This document shows positions 1 to 11,810 of a stretch of 64,000 nt of DNA, piece by piece. The stretch lies in assembly GCA_028753945.1 (NCBI GenBank), contig JAPNXP010000002.1, forward strand, positions 5,828,001 through 5,892,000, in the 5' to 3' direction. Under the pieces are notes generated by a model. It was not told where the DNA came from and ran no database searches. It was given only the letters and a program-made list of their open reading frames with translations. Each line of letters starts with the position of its first letter. The first letter of the stretch is position 1. The stretch is from Hexactinellida sp. DTS-2022. Its lineage: Eukaryota; Porifera; Hexactinellida. Position numbers and translations under genes: made by a program.

Positions 1-619
1 TGGTCCCAATGGGATAGTCCACTTCCTTATTGGGAAGTCTTTGAAATATAAACACAATATTTTCGGTCACCTGAGAGTAAAATAACTAATCCTGACTATA
101 GTAATATTTGTGAGCGTAATAGATAAAATAAGAACAAGTATCGGTAGTTTGCTAACATTCTTATCTTGCCACCCTTTCGAGGCGCTGCAGGAATACTAAA
201 TGGATAGCTCCTCTTGATCAACAAATGAAAAAATTGAAAAGTTTATCAAAAAATATAACTCACATCGGCCCTCTGAGAGGTGTCAACCAAGAGTATAATC
301 AAAGTTTAGAATAATACTCAAAATAATCGATATTGAAAATCGTGTTTCAATAATACCCAATAATAATAATATAATTTCATTGAAATAATTAAATCATTCA
401 CTCCTTCTATGCATTTCAGAAGTTTGATTAAGGAAGACGAACTCCTATGTTCGTTTGTGAAAATTTCTTGCAGAAATCAGAAAGCCCCCAAAAAAGAGCA
501 ATCTAATAATGAACTATGGTAACTAGCGCGCTACGCTTGCTATGTTACTTGGGGGCAACGTATGAGGCGCATACAACACACATAATAATTGTTTTAATAG
601 TATAAATATTCACCTGTTA
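1..619. other. AT-rich stretch, no gene seen
   Basis: I see no supported gene, terminal repeat or RNA gene here. The only departure from AT-rich sequence is a short patch at 525-560 with CGCTACGCTTGC-like hairpin sequence, similar in style to other CGCTTCGCG-type patches in the window. Confidence 0.5.
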
Positions 620-1010
620 CATGGGATGGTGGCCGTTGGGCGTTGGGGGCCCCGATCCCGGGTTACGTTACCCCAAACCTCAGGACCCGAAGCCCAGAAT
701 AATTCGCACCAGCTGCCCCTGGTCAGTGACATGGTCACTCATGGTGTAAAAGAATTTTGAGTGACCTGTCGTGGTGATGACACCAGGCACAGCTGGTGAG
801 GTGGTGAATAGAGGAAGAGGCTCGAACAGAGGCTCGTATATGGGAGCGGCGGTGGGAGCGGCGAACGCCGAAAGATTTCTAGTTGCCATCTAACATAACA
901 ACAATTTGAAGTAGTGATATTGAGCTCAGTAATAGGATCATGTAAAAGAATATACATTACGAACTTTAAAGTTTCCAGGAGTCGACAACCCACGGCAAGC
1001 GGGCCTGATC
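620..1010 (-). other. GC-richer block with an unrecognised minus-strand ORF
   Basis: This block is clearly richer in G and C than its surroundings. A minus-strand reading frame at 680-889 gives 69 residues with a Pro/Ala/Thr-rich N-terminal half. I recognise no family, no splice signals that settle it and no neighbours that help. It may be a transposon or host-exon remnant or a chance ORF. Confidence 0.2.
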
Positions 1011-1532
1011 TGGCCCGAAGGCGAAATTATCCAGCCCGCTGCTCTCTATACACAAGCTCATCTTCATCTCCGATTCGGCCATTAAAATGAAATCCAAATA
1101 TAGTACACCCTCGCTTATCGGAACAGAGGAGTTCCGATTCAAAAAAAATCTGTTCTGATTTGTGAATTCGTACGATTTAGTGAAGTAATACGATTATATA
1201 GGCCTCTATAAAATGAGATCCCGATAATCCGAACAAAACAAGTCCAAACCTTTTAAATCAAAACTAAAATCTCACGAAACAGTATACTACCTAAATACTT
1301 CTCTAAGACATTTATTCATAACTAGCCGAGTACCCGCGCTTCGCCGCGGTATTCAAATTACGGGATGTCATAATGAGTAAATTATCATATTTACATATGT
1401 CATTGATTGTATTACTAATAGCCGAAGCGCCGCCCTCCGCCACAAAAAGGCTTCTTGGTAGTTCCTGCAAAATATCATTATGTTCCAACGAACTTGTTAT
1501 ATCTGTACCTCTTTAGTGGTATTACCACATGG
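1011..1532. other. Non-coding, one GC-rich hairpin-like patch
   Basis: No gene is seen. At about 1327-1348 there is a short GC-rich patch containing CGCGCTTCGCCGCGG, of the kind seen elsewhere in this window and often found at transposon ends. Otherwise the stretch is AT-rich and featureless to me. Confidence 0.4.
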
Positions 1533-2186
1533 GAAGTACCATGGCCTACTTAATATACGGCCGTGTATGTCACCGAGAAGGCCATAAAAATAGAAAGCCA
1601 GTTTATAAATTTAATTATAGGATAAACTATGTCTCCTATTGTTATTATATGGGTTGTATATGGGGTAATCAACCATTGCGAGTCAAATGGAACCACTTTT
1701 GAGAATCTGAGATTTGTGGTTAAGCTGTTTAGGCGCCATTTCATGGTGACGTTAACAATTTATGGTAAAATGAAAAAAATTCAAATATCTTAAATTTCAT
1801 TTTCTTCCTACTTTCTAGTAATTTAATGATAGGAATACTAAATCGGGATTTATTTCATATTCCAAAGGCTACTAAATCACAAAATGGCGACATTCTAAAT
1901 TTTTTTAAAAATTATTAACTAACCACATGCTAAATTACAAGTAGTATCCGAGTTACACCTTACTATTTTCGTCCATAAAACGTATATAATTGCTGGTTTA
2001 TACATATTCATACACATTATATATTGGGAAAATGTACACTCCTTGGCCAAAATAATTTGAACAAGAGGTATTTTAATCCAGACACATTATTCTTCTAGCA
2101 GAATGTTGAAGGCTATTTAAAATATCCTAAAATGACTTCACATTTAGTGATATATTTATAAATTAAATTTAAAATGACTTAGCTAA

Positions 2187-3551
2187 GGGTGTTCCTTATA
2201 GGAAACTGATAAATCACTACAAAACTTGTCTATAGATTCTCTGAATACTTCTAAGTAACCTCAGAACTTGATCTGGTTAAAAATAGCGACAAATTTATTC
2301 ATTCAAGTGAATATGGAATTGTTTTGTCTAGGTATGGATTCTTTTAATATGCAGTTATGTGCGTCTATTCAATATAACATAGGCAGTGTCAAGCATCTTA
2401 CTTAGTTTCTAATTGTTCTAGAATGTTCTCTAGCTCAATTCAACTATATAAAGGCCTAATCTTTCCAACCAAAGACCCACAACATCGGATTTCGAAATTC
2501 CATCAACGAATATGAAGGGGAGAGCGTCTAAGGTATGATTTTTTGATTGTTTATTATATTTTGAGATTGTTTCTCTCTTATTAGTAGAAGTTTGGTGTTT
2601 TTTAAATGTTAGTGGTATAGAACTTGTAGAAGAAATTTGAGCTCTTAACATATCTTGATTTCTTCACACTCCGTGACATTAGCCCCCAAACACCGGCATT
2701 TATATTATTTTGAGAAAAAGGCCGCAAAGAACCCCCACACGATTAAATTTACGAAGTAGTATTCGATAACTATACCATCTAACTTAAAATGGATTATTGA
2801 TGTTACTAGGAAGTTGGAACTAAGCTCTAGCTTATTATTTAATTTCAAAGTTCATGGTTTCAGTTCTGAAATGACACCACCATATATGGGTATGTAAATT
2901 TATAGAAGAGTGACCATTTGGTTATGAGTCTCATTTGTACTTCCAATGAGTTTGTAGTAGGATATTGATGTGAATAGATGTTTAGAGCTAAACTCTAGAG
3001 TTTATACTTTCGTTGGTATAAATTTTGCTGTGTCATCAAAATTGGGCACATTACATGCCCATATAGGGATCATTTTGAAAACGGAGGGTGTTAGGCTCCC
3101 AAAATGTATTATGTACGTATAGGAAGTTGGGTATTGCGAGCATTTTGAGACGTAATTGTTGATTCTAGCTGCTCGGGTGCCTGAGATAGAAAATGGACAA
3201 GAAAACGTACCCTCGAATGAGATTATAGACCATAAATGTTTAGATTTTCACTTTTTGCGAATTCTTTTTGATCAATTGTTGTTTATTTTCGTCATTGATT
3301 GCTAGGATAGAGTAATGATACCACCAATCTTACCATTGTTGAGGAATACAGTACTGATAATAGTTCAAAGTGTTGAAACCAGTGATACGCTGTACAAAAT
3401 AGATCATAACTCTGAAAATACGCGTGGACGTGGCTCAAAACCAAATACAAACGTTAGTTATGGTCCTTCGGCAGTGTTTGGTACAAAAAAAAAATTAATT
3501 TAAGTTGTTTTTTGGAGTTAAATTTCCGATTTTTCCCTATAAGGGACACCC
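2187..3551 (+). mobile_element. F3 element, copy A (nested in F6)
   Basis: The ends are GGGTGTTCC at the left and GGGACACCC at the right, flanked by CTAA (2183-2186) and TTAG (3552-3555), readable as decayed TTAA duplications. The left half (2187-2783) holds a heat-shock element, a TATA box and a splice-donor-like site. The right half (2788-3551) holds the conserved module with CCATATATGG-like and AGAGCTAAACTCT-like palindromes and a TCATCAAAATTGGGCACAT stretch. A TTAA at 2784-2787 separates the halves. The other copies at 30452, 55800 and 57961 let the boundaries be read with confidence. No long ORF is present. Confidence 0.8.
2415..2538 (+). promoter_or_regulatory. Heat-shock element, TATA box and 5' splice donor of F3 copy A
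   Basis: GTTCTAGAATGTTCT at 2415-2429 is a perfect three-unit heat-shock factor site (nTTCnnGAAnnTTCn). TATATAAAG follows at 2445-2453. About 80 bases downstream, AAG|GTATGA (GT at 2533) resembles a 5' splice donor. A short ATG frame (M-K-G-R-A-S-K) runs up to this donor. This is the arrangement of an inducible promoter with a short first exon. Transcription is inferred, not shown. Confidence 0.6.
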
Positions 3552-4265
3552 TTAGGACATTTTCAAAAAAACATCCATCAAGTGGCATAGTATTGTTGCC
3601 ACGTGCCACTTGTGGCGCAAGTGGCATCAGTGGGAATGAGGCTGTATCTCAGTATAAAATGATCGTAATTATTAGATATTTGCCACCTAGAGTAGTTCGA
3701 TTGTATATCGAATTCAAATCCGAAATCAGATTTTGTATATATTAATTGCCTCATAATTATCCGAAATTAAATATTTAATTATCTCATTATATAGTCAATG
3801 AGTTTATCACCTCTCTATAAAAATTAAAATTTAAAAAAATTGCTATATTCTTATATACTTAACATATCCTTTCATCTAAATACTATTGTAGAAGCACACA
3901 GTATGTTGCTAGGAACCCTGACTGTTTATAAAATAATTATTGGTGTAGAATACTTTTGGCCAGGCAGTGTATACTAAGTATATTAGCAAATTATTTTCAT
4001 TTTCTTGTAGTTCTTGACTCGAATTGTATATTTTTGTATATTTGTGGTGTCATCATTAAATGGCGCCTAAATAGCTTAACCACAAATCTCAGATTCTCAA
4101 AAGTGGTTCCATTGGACTCGCAATGGTTGATTACCCCATATTCAACCCAAATAATAACTATAAGGGCATAGTTTATTCTAGAATGAAATTTATAAACTGG
4201 CCTTCTATTTTTTTGGCCTTCTCTGTGACATACACGGCCGTATATTAAGTAGGCCATGGAAGTAC

Positions 4266-5131
4266 AGAAGATAACTGTATATTCGAAGTGTCATTTGTCA
4301 GTATTGGGGCTTAGAGTGTTGTAAAAATGAAACTTGAAATTTACGTGCTTCCTGACCTGATAGTACCCAGAATTGTGCAGGGAAAATTAATCTGTCCTGT
4401 ATAGTTAGATTATTTGTAAGCTGTGAATTCCAGTTGGTTAGTATGTTGTTTGTTTTGCCTCTGTATTATGTCATGGTGTCCTAGTTCTGGCATGGATTAC
4501 GATCTCTGATGAATCAGATATAGAAAGTGAAATGTGAAATGTGAAATATGTTAAAAATATTGTAAACAGTTGTATAAATATTACGGGGACCATAGGAATG
4601 AGACTATTGACAACTCAATGCAAGCTGAAATTTCATTGGTTAAATCATGTCAGCTATAGCAAGGGACATTCAATTGTTGTTTTCTTTCATACACAATTGA
4701 CCCATTGAATTATAGACCAATAAAACTCGAGTCAGAATAATGTGAGAACTCTGCGATCTGATATGTCAAGGTCGGTACCCTCGCGAAGTGTGAAAAATAT
4801 GCATGGGGTAAATTGCAAATTATGCATTATATTGACTTTAAAATATCATATTTGGATTCCTCATACACTAAAACAAAGATTGCATGTTTGAAATGTTTTT
4901 CTAGCACCACTGTGGACTTTTAATAATTCCCATTAAAATGTATGGGTGGGTGCCAAAAATCACATATTTTGAGTTAACTAAGCGAGGAATATAAATATCT
5001 CTTAAAAACTCCTAATTCAGTGTGGTGGGGTAACTCCTAGATGGCATACAAATTTTTGTTCAGATCTGTCAAAAACTCTCGGAGGAGATGTGAGGACAGA
5101 CATACACACACACAAACCTACTACTTTATAT
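4266..5131. other. AT-rich stretch, no gene seen
   Basis: I see no coding region, terminal repeat or RNA gene that I can support between the F6 foldback and the small MITE at 5132. Confidence 0.45.
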
Positions 5132-5382
5132 ACCGTATTGTCTTGAATAGTTATTGTTTTTTAGGCGATTTTATAACCAATAATTTTTGTGACTTTTCGA
5201 GAATATCACATGTTGATACAAATTATTAGTATTTGTCGGTTGATAATCGTATTGCCATTAAAATTCAATAAATATATTTACTCCGGGCAGCGGTAGTAAA
5301 TGTTATTTGCCAATTTGGGGGGGCGATTATTCAAGGGGGGCAATTATACGAGGGGGGGGGCTACTATTCAAGGAAACACGGT
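5132..5382. mobile_element. Small MITE with ACCGTATTG-type ends (mariner-like?)
   Basis: The left end ACCGTATTGTCTTGAATAGT is matched in inverse by the right end reading from 5382 inward (ACCGTGTTTCCTTGAATAGT). TATA flanks both sides, consistent with a TA or TATA target. The right part contains runs of G (about 5318-5360). At about 250 bp without an ORF, it is a non-autonomous element, possibly Tc1/mariner-related. Confidence 0.6.
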
Positions 5383-5861
5383 ATATAGATTCCATTGTAG
5401 TATTCAATTTTATGCATATTTACTCAAAATTAACAATTCTACAATGGAAAAAGCACGAGTAAGACCAAAGGATGGTAAATCGCTTGGCCTGACTAATGAG
5501 GTAAATTACTCAATCAGGTCCGCAGGCTCAAAAGTTTGCCGACCCCTGCAGTTTAAACGATAAAAGAAAAATCTAAACTACAATTAAATATGGAGTTGTC
5601 ATAACTGCACATCTAAAGCGGAATGCAAAACATTAATGAGCCAATTATATAAATACCAGGAAGCTAAGGTGCCAACTTGATTGCGTGATTTGGAATACAC
5701 AATTCTAAATATTAACTTACTTGAAGATAAATAGGAGAACACAACAAATCACAAAAAGGTCGAGGAATGGAAGTAATGAAACATGATCAATAATTAATTA
5801 ATTAAACAATAACGAAAAATGTAATATATAAATTACTTACAAGGACTTGAATAACAAACGA
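5383..5861. other. AT-rich stretch, no gene seen
   Basis: No supported feature. The open frame across 5300-5563 runs through the G-rich MITE end and has no recognisable similarity. Confidence 0.4.
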
Positions 5862-5865
5862 TTAA

Positions 5866-6573
5866 GGCTCGACCCACACCTTCAGAGAAATTAAACCACT
5901 TCCAATTAATTGGGTTTTATTGCTTATTTCGATAGGTCTATATGTTGTGTATATTCCCTGAAAACTTAATCCAGAAATATTAAATACTTTAGGAGATATG
6001 GAACTGAAACCAAAAGATCGCAATATTAATGTCCGAATTTTCGAAATGTTTTCGAGAATCAAAACCTCTCCAACATGTACACGCCTACAGAAAAAATCTG
6101 ATAAGTTATTGATGATCTGAGAAAAATGCATTATTTAGTTAGTATTGTTACTCAACCTTCACCTAAAAACAAGGCTTCAAATACTTCAATAGAAGTGTTA
6201 TAAGAATTTGAATCAAAAAAATGCAAAATAATCATGAATCATTGCCTTGGTTTCACTTTACTGACTACAAATTTTCTCGTAGGCATGAAATTGCTGAATA
6301 TTTTAGGTGAAGGTGTAACACTAGTATATGTATTGAATAATAAAGCTTAATCAGCACTTGAACTAGTGTGGTTAGTTTGAAAAAATGCTTACCGTAAATT
6401 CAGTCATGTATAGGAATTTAATATTACGCATTATGGAACTATAATCAATCACTCGAGCGAATATTATTCGAATTCAATTCTGATTGCGGATTAATGTAGC
6501 TTATAGATACGGCTAACAGTGATATAGGTTTGGATTTGAAGGGGACGTTATTAGTGAAGGTGTGGGTCGAGCC
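5866..6573 (-). mobile_element. F7 MITE (TTAA-flanked), inverted copy
   Basis: Perfect inverted ends GGCTCGACCCACACCTTCA and its complement lie directly inside TTAA at 5862-5865 and 6574-6577. The body matches the copy at 59465-60352 in the opposite orientation and a truncated relative at 39195-39490. It is non-coding. It abuts the XPG-nuclease pseudogene on its right, whose C-terminal reading frame runs on into this element by chance. Confidence 0.9.
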
Positions 6574-6577
6574 TTAA

Positions 6578-8435
6578 CAGCTGACAAGAAAAGAAGGTAT
6601 ACATAAGAAGTGACAGAATGTCTGAGTGTTTTTCAAAGGCTATTTTAAAGGCTAGAAAAAATTGGATATTGATCAAATAGAAACAAAAATGGAAATTTTT
6701 GACAAAATAACCCAGTGCAAATGAAGGAAGTTGAATTAAATTAGTATGTTTGTTTAGTATATCAAAGCAAGTTGTGACATTAAAATAATTCTTATATTTA
6801 TTAAGGCTGGCCTTGGCACACTTGCACAGACCTCTGCATGCCTTCTTACAGTTGCAGCTGATTAGTTCATAGCACACTTTTTGTGCCTGTGGTAGTTCTG
6901 TCCAAAATGGCTTCCAATTACCATCTGACATTATCCATCCCCAATCAGCTGGGCATAGGATTTTCGGGTCTTTTACCAGTGATTGTCCCCATACATATCC
7001 TGCGATGTATGCTGCTCGCTTAACATGCTGTTTCAAAGCTTCCTCCGTCGGTGGGATATTTTCAATTACTTTTCCTTTTGAGAATAATTGTTGGCGTGAC
7101 TCATTCACTTTAGACAGTTCACTTGTTCGGTCATACCAAATTACAACGAATCTTTGCACCACATCCATGATAGCTGTGGAAATTTCAAATGGTGTTTTTG
7201 ACAGATTTGCAAAAGCATCTGTAACTTGTGGAAATGCATCCCAGGTATTCCAAGCTGTCTTCTTACCTCTACCTGAAAAGAAAGAAACGATATCACATCC
7301 TGTGATGGCATGGATCATCAAAAGTGCTTTAGACTTGCTTGTTCCCAGTTTGGTAGCGATTTCATGGGCAGAAATAAAACGGTAATTCTTACCTATACCA
7401 AATGCTATCCATACCTCTTGAGCCCAAATGTCTTGTATGTGGGAAATGAGTATGACAACAACATCAGTATCCACTGTTCTGACCATAATTCTTTTGAAAC
7501 CATGTTCGGCAGCATCTGCAACATGAAGCATGATTCTTGTATCAGCCTTCCTCATGTGTGCATGGCTCTATTCGGACCTTGTCATCTTGTGTGAGGTTTG
7601 GTGATGATAGAACTTGATCTTCCAAAGTACAATAGATTTCTTTTCCATCCATTTTAATAGAGGTTATTTGCTCAGCTAATAAATGGAACAACTCAGTTTT
7701 GTTTTCATTTACACGTAGGAAACTTTGCCAGTTTCCTGGAATGTGGGTAGTAAGTTTCACTCTTCTTCGGATCCCAGTGCCTCTGTTTTCTCTTGTAGCT
7801 CCTTTCAGGCTGTCCTGTCTATAAACATCCCATATTACATCCAGTCTAACAACAGTCTGAAGTTGCTTCAATATGTATGGCTTGAAGATTTTCTCAAAAT
7901 ATTCTCCAAATGTGTTTACATGCTTTGGAACTAACATCTGTACTATAACAGCGCCATCCAGTATCAATGCATCCACTGGTAGACAGTGTTCTGGAGCTTT
8001 CATGAGTTTCTCCAAACAGGGAAGGAGATCTGCCTGGTACCAGACCTGACTTCTTCCAGTTTAGCTAAAGACTGTGGCCAAGGTTGATTTTCATGCTTAA
8101 AAAAATCCTCGAGGTCCCCATCTCTAGACTGGCACGCAATATATAATCTGGAGAATAAACTGCAATTATCCTTCAAAGCTTTTACTTGAGATTTTTGCTT
8201 CTGTGAAGACTTTTTCACTGATAATAGTGGCAGGTTGTTTCTTTTAATGGGATCATTTATTGATTTTGATCTGTCGATGAATCTTTCTTTCACAAAAGAC
8301 TGATATTGATCATCTCCAACCTTTGGAACCATTTGAACAGATTTAACAACGTCAGAAGCTAGAATATTTTTTGTCTCTAAGGTGAGAAGATCCCCACTAT
8401 CTTCAGTAAATGGATTTCCAAAGTCCCGAATCGTG
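6578..8435 (-). pseudogene. Academ-like transposon protein with XPG-type nuclease and CXC domains, broken
   Basis: Three minus-strand frames join into one protein: about 8435-8000, 8015-7542 and 7555-6580. Order: an N-terminal part (NPF.. and LLTLETK-like), a middle part with DGAVIVQML and RRV..IPGNWQSFLR, then acidic motifs resembling the XPG/FEN1 nuclease core: HEE|ADTRI (about 7545-7565, split by a frameshift), TVDTDVVV (about 7466-7490) and ITGCD (about 7290-7305). A C-terminal cysteine cluster CNCKKACRGLCKC (about 6815-6855) is CXC-like. This domain set fits Academ-type transposons as I know them; in that family the protein would act on transposon DNA in the nucleus. There are two frameshifts, and both ends stop exactly at TTAA sites with inverted F7 copies outside. 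The family call is from motifs, not a search. Confidence 0.7.
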
Positions 8436-8439
8436 TTAA

Positions 8440-9080
8440 GGCTCGAGTTAAACCTTCAGAAATATTGACCCCATCAAATCCAAACTTATACCAGTTTTAG
8501 CCTTATCTATACTGATAACAAATCCGCGATCAAGATTGAATTCGAAAAATATTCGCTCGAGTGATTGAATTTAGTTCCATATTACGTAATATTAAATTCC
8601 TATACCGACTGAAAATAATCGCGCCGATGTAAGTGAAAAACCACTAAAGTTTACTGTTGATTATGCCTTGTTTTTTCATTACATATACTTACTTAAAATA
8701 TAATGGGAGCTTTTATCATTTTATTATCTTACTAAGAATTTATAGAACTTCTAAGCCAAAACAAGTTATTTTGGTGATGATTATAGCATTTTTCCGATTC
8801 AAAGAATAACAACAATTTGTAAATGTATCAGAAACGTTTGATTCTAGCAAATGTTAGGAAGCTCTATTACTACAATAGTAATCTGCAAAGAAATCTTTAA
8901 AATCATAAATGAATTTTTCCCTCCATCGGCGCGAGTTATACTAGGTTTGTACTTTGTTCAAGATTATCTGTTTATTTATATTGTAATACTGTTTTCCTAT
9001 ATATATACACTTCATTCATTAGGAATCTCATATAGTGGTTATATAATAATGTTAACTAAGTATTATGCAATGGTTTAATC
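8440..9080 (+). mobile_element. F7 MITE, 5' part, interrupted by F4
   Basis: It starts GGCTCGAGTTAAACCTTCAG after TTAA (8436-8439), a diverged F7 end. It matches the F7 copy at 59465-60352 up to the TTAA at 9081, which corresponds to 60107-60110 in the intact copy. F4 begins there. I could not find the missing distal part of this F7 after the F4/F8 block. Confidence 0.75.
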
Positions 9081-9084
9081 TTAA

Positions 9085-9955
9085 GGAGATAGAATTTCAA
9101 ATTTTCGACACCCGATAACCCCCAATTATTATTGCGTTTTTAGAAATGACTTTTTAGTAGGAACAAATAACAGTATTATCACAATTCTCTAAAATGAAGA
9201 TTTGAATTAGATATTGATAGTTGTAAAATAGCCTAATAGTGAATCCATACTTGTCAATAAAAGTTCTAGCTATTTACTCTATTTGGCGCAAGTTCAATTA
9301 TAGTGCAATTTTAACTCTAATACATTAGTACAAGGGATTTCGCCACACAGAAATTTCAATTTCAATTTTGTTCTTTTTTTCTATAGATTTTCAAATAATC
9401 ACTCGATTTTATCAGAATTTTAGTATTATATAATTATTAACTCAATAATATTGAATTAAGGTTGAAAATCGACACGGCGAAATTTTAACAACTACTAATA
9501 AGGATCATTTTTGCGGATTAGTTTTTTTCTCTCCGACTTATACTTTATGAGATATCCGAGTATTACAAAGGTCACTTTCAGGAAATTACCGCGGAATCAA
9601 TTTGTACAAAATGACGGTGATTCTGACCTTTATTGACGTCCAAAAGGTTAAAAGGATGTCCGGATCCAATTTTTCTTTCGGATTTGGATAGATGGCATTT
9701 CAAAGTATAGCTAGGAGTTTCTAAACTAAAATTTATCCTTTTTCATGAATTTACAATTATTCACCACTCTATGGCCATAATTTTTTATAAGACGATGATT
9801 TTGACATTTGGATGATGTCAAAACGGTTAAAAAAAGTTCAGAATCTAATTTTTCTTTCGGAATTGGATAGATAGTTTATTAGAGTATTGTTGGATTGCTT
9901 AAACGATAATTATGCATGATTTAATAATCTACTTTAAATTTGATATTCTATCTCC
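9085..9955 (+). mobile_element. F4 MITE (TTAA-flanked)
   Basis: Ends GGAGATAGAAT and ATTCTATCTCC lie inside TTAA (9081-9084 and 9956-9959). The left subterminal part holds CGACACCCGATAACCCCCAA followed by ATTATTGCGTTTTT, a motif shared with F5. The right half contains the same roughly 190-bp module twice, each with a TGACCTTT..GACGTC-type segment and TTTTTCTTTCGGA. It is non-coding. Other copies: 48902-49781 (inverted) and 27472-27826 (partial). Confidence 0.85.
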
Positions 9956-9959
9956 TTAA

Positions 9960-10648
9960 GGAGTTAGCCCCTTGAAAAAAATTAATTGATTTCAAGTATG
10001 ATAGCGTTTTGGAATGTACTATATAGTAGTAGTTTATATGGAAAATAGAATTGATTTTGCTTGTGTTACTATATAGTTATTTACTATATTATATTTTTTC
10101 CTATATGAATCAATATAGCAGTTGCCCAATGATATCACTACAATAGTAAACAGCTAAATTAGTGTCAGGTTGTATTTCAACTCTAATAGTCTATGATACA
10201 ATGACACCAGAATTTTTTTGTTTAATTTCTACTTAATTCATTTTATATGCAGATTTCCTAATATGTGTATTATTGGTTGATAATTTTTCTAACTAAATCC
10301 TTATCAATTTCTAAAGTAAAAAAACGTATTCTAAACCTGGTGTCATACTCTAAATTCGATGAGGAACAAGTTTTCATTTGAATTTGAGTCTCTATCTTTC
10401 ATATCTTTTGAGATAACACTGGGGAACGACCATCTTTTAAGGGAGAAATTTTCTTTTCGACAAGATGATGACACTGTACCACTTCTGAGGACTTTAATCA
10501 CCCAAAATTGACCTAAGTCCCCCAAAGATTATTGGATTGAAAATTTACTTCATATTCGGGATATTTACACATGTATCTATAATTGCACTGATAAAACCCA
10601 TATTTGAACAATTTTTAATTTTTGTTCCCGTCCGAAGGGGCAATCTCC
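9960..10648. mobile_element. F8 MITE (TTAA-flanked), adjacent to F4
   Basis: The ends read GGAGTTAGCCCCTT and, from the right inward, GGAGATTGCCCCTTCGGAC. They lie inside TTAA at 9956-9959 (shared with F4) and 10649-10652. I see only this copy. The interior is AT-rich without a recognisable gene; the 60-residue frame at 10343-10525 has no supporting similarity. Confidence 0.65.
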
Positions 10649-10652
10649 TTAA

Positions 10653-11045
10653 CCATTAAACAAATAATTAGCTTCAATTAATCGAATTCCATGCAAGTTT
10701 ATTTTCATATTAATGGAGTCCGCTTTCTTTGGGACATCTCTATCAGCGATTAATATCAGCAAATAAAAAAAATTAGAATACACTCATTTACAGTTTATTG
10801 AATAAAATGCTACATCTATATATGTAGTATACAGATCCAAAAAGAAATTTCCGAAATCGGCATAGAACAATTTCTTTGTATTTTGCTATTTTTTATTAAT
10901 ATTAACTCCTATTATGACGAGATTTTTCAAAAATCGACAAAGTGAGTTTGCGCCAACATTCGCGCAGGAGTTTAGATACTGGATACCAAGTTAAGATAAA
11001 TAAATATCATTTACTATTTTCTTAGATATATGGATCATTACATTC
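10653..11045. other. AT-rich stretch, no gene seen
   Basis: I see nothing I can support here. Confidence 0.4.
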
Positions 11046-11300
11046 ATGCGCGGCGCCAGCTTTATCGAACTGGAAGGCATTGAGCGGCGGCCAATTTTTT
11101 ATGGGGGAAGCTTTTTCATGTCAGTATTTCTCTGAAAACAATGGAGCTACGATGAACTTGTCATCATTACAAACTATCCAGGGATTTTTTGAAATTATTT
11201 TTGCTTATATTCCCGTTAATCAACAAGTAATGTATTACAAATAATGCTATTCTTTTCGAAATAATTATCACAAATGGTGTAAATAAATTTATTTTTCTAT
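11046..11300 (+). repeat. F9 repeat, copy 1 (transposon-like 5' end)
   Basis: It starts near CATGCGCGGCGCCAGC. The shared segments (ACAATGGAGCTACGATGAAC, CAAACTATCCAGGGATT, ATTATCACAAAT) recur in reverse at 39590-40437. No duplication or second terminus was identified for this copy, so its class is unknown; the GC-rich start suggests a DNA transposon end. Confidence 0.55.
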
Positions 11301-11806
11301 TTGCTGGTGCGGCGATTCTACAATTCGAGATATTTGGTAATAATATTTATGTTGTGATGAAAATCGAGCGAGTATAGCGAGCGAGCTAAAAAATTTATTA
11401 ATTCGAGACTCTAGAAATGTTTCCAGGGAATGAGAACAACTTAGCTGGTTTGAACGTTGAATAAATATAGAATGTATGAATACTTTAATGAAATACAATT
11501 ATACAAACATATAAATGTTGTGAAAACGTATATTGAATTTGGTTTCACTCTAATTAAAAAGTATAAATTTGCAAGAACAAATAACAATTTATATAATATA
11601 ATTTGTAGAGTATATCCGATAGTAACGCACCCAATATAAATATTATCATCCTTGCTTGACACAATGAGTCCATCAGCCCAATGCATGAAGCCTCATTTTT
11701 AATAATTTTCAAAAAACTCACGGAGTCCCGAAAGGCGCGGGCCCCCCAAACCGCGGGGCCCTAGGCTATGGCCTATTTGGCCTATGCGCTAATCCGGCCC
11801 TGTATA
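11301..11806. other. Non-coding stretch ending in a hAT-type terminus
   Basis: The last part (about 11725-11802), read on the minus strand, begins CAGGGCCGGATTAGCGCATA and continues GC-rich, a common style for hAT ends. No partner end or 8-bp duplication was found, so it is probably a solo fragment. The rest is AT-rich with no gene. Confidence 0.4.
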
Positions 11807-11810
11807 TTAA

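Larger units (their letters stand above)
1540..4258. mobile_element. F6 foldback element with about 210-bp inverted arms
   Basis: The left arm (1540-1748) and right arm (about 4048-4258) are near-identical inverted repeats beginning CATGGCCTACTTAATATACG. The direct repeat GAAGTAC flanks the pair at 1533-1539 and 4259-4265 (7 bp, or 8 bp if one shared G is counted), supporting transposition as one unit. I recognise no transposase inside. The interior is mostly occupied by an F3 copy. A third, solo arm-like sequence lies at 43190-43375. Long arms with a 7-9 bp duplication could mean a Mutator-like or foldback origin; the class is not settled. Confidence 0.7.

Noticed and set aside
6551..6577. 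Last residues of the XPG-nuclease frame as part of the protein
   Set aside because: These bases belong to the F7 terminus and its TTAA; the frame runs into it by chance.
11441..11686. Short frames on both strands as membrane proteins
   Set aside because: Low-complexity AT-rich frames on opposite strands with no motif.
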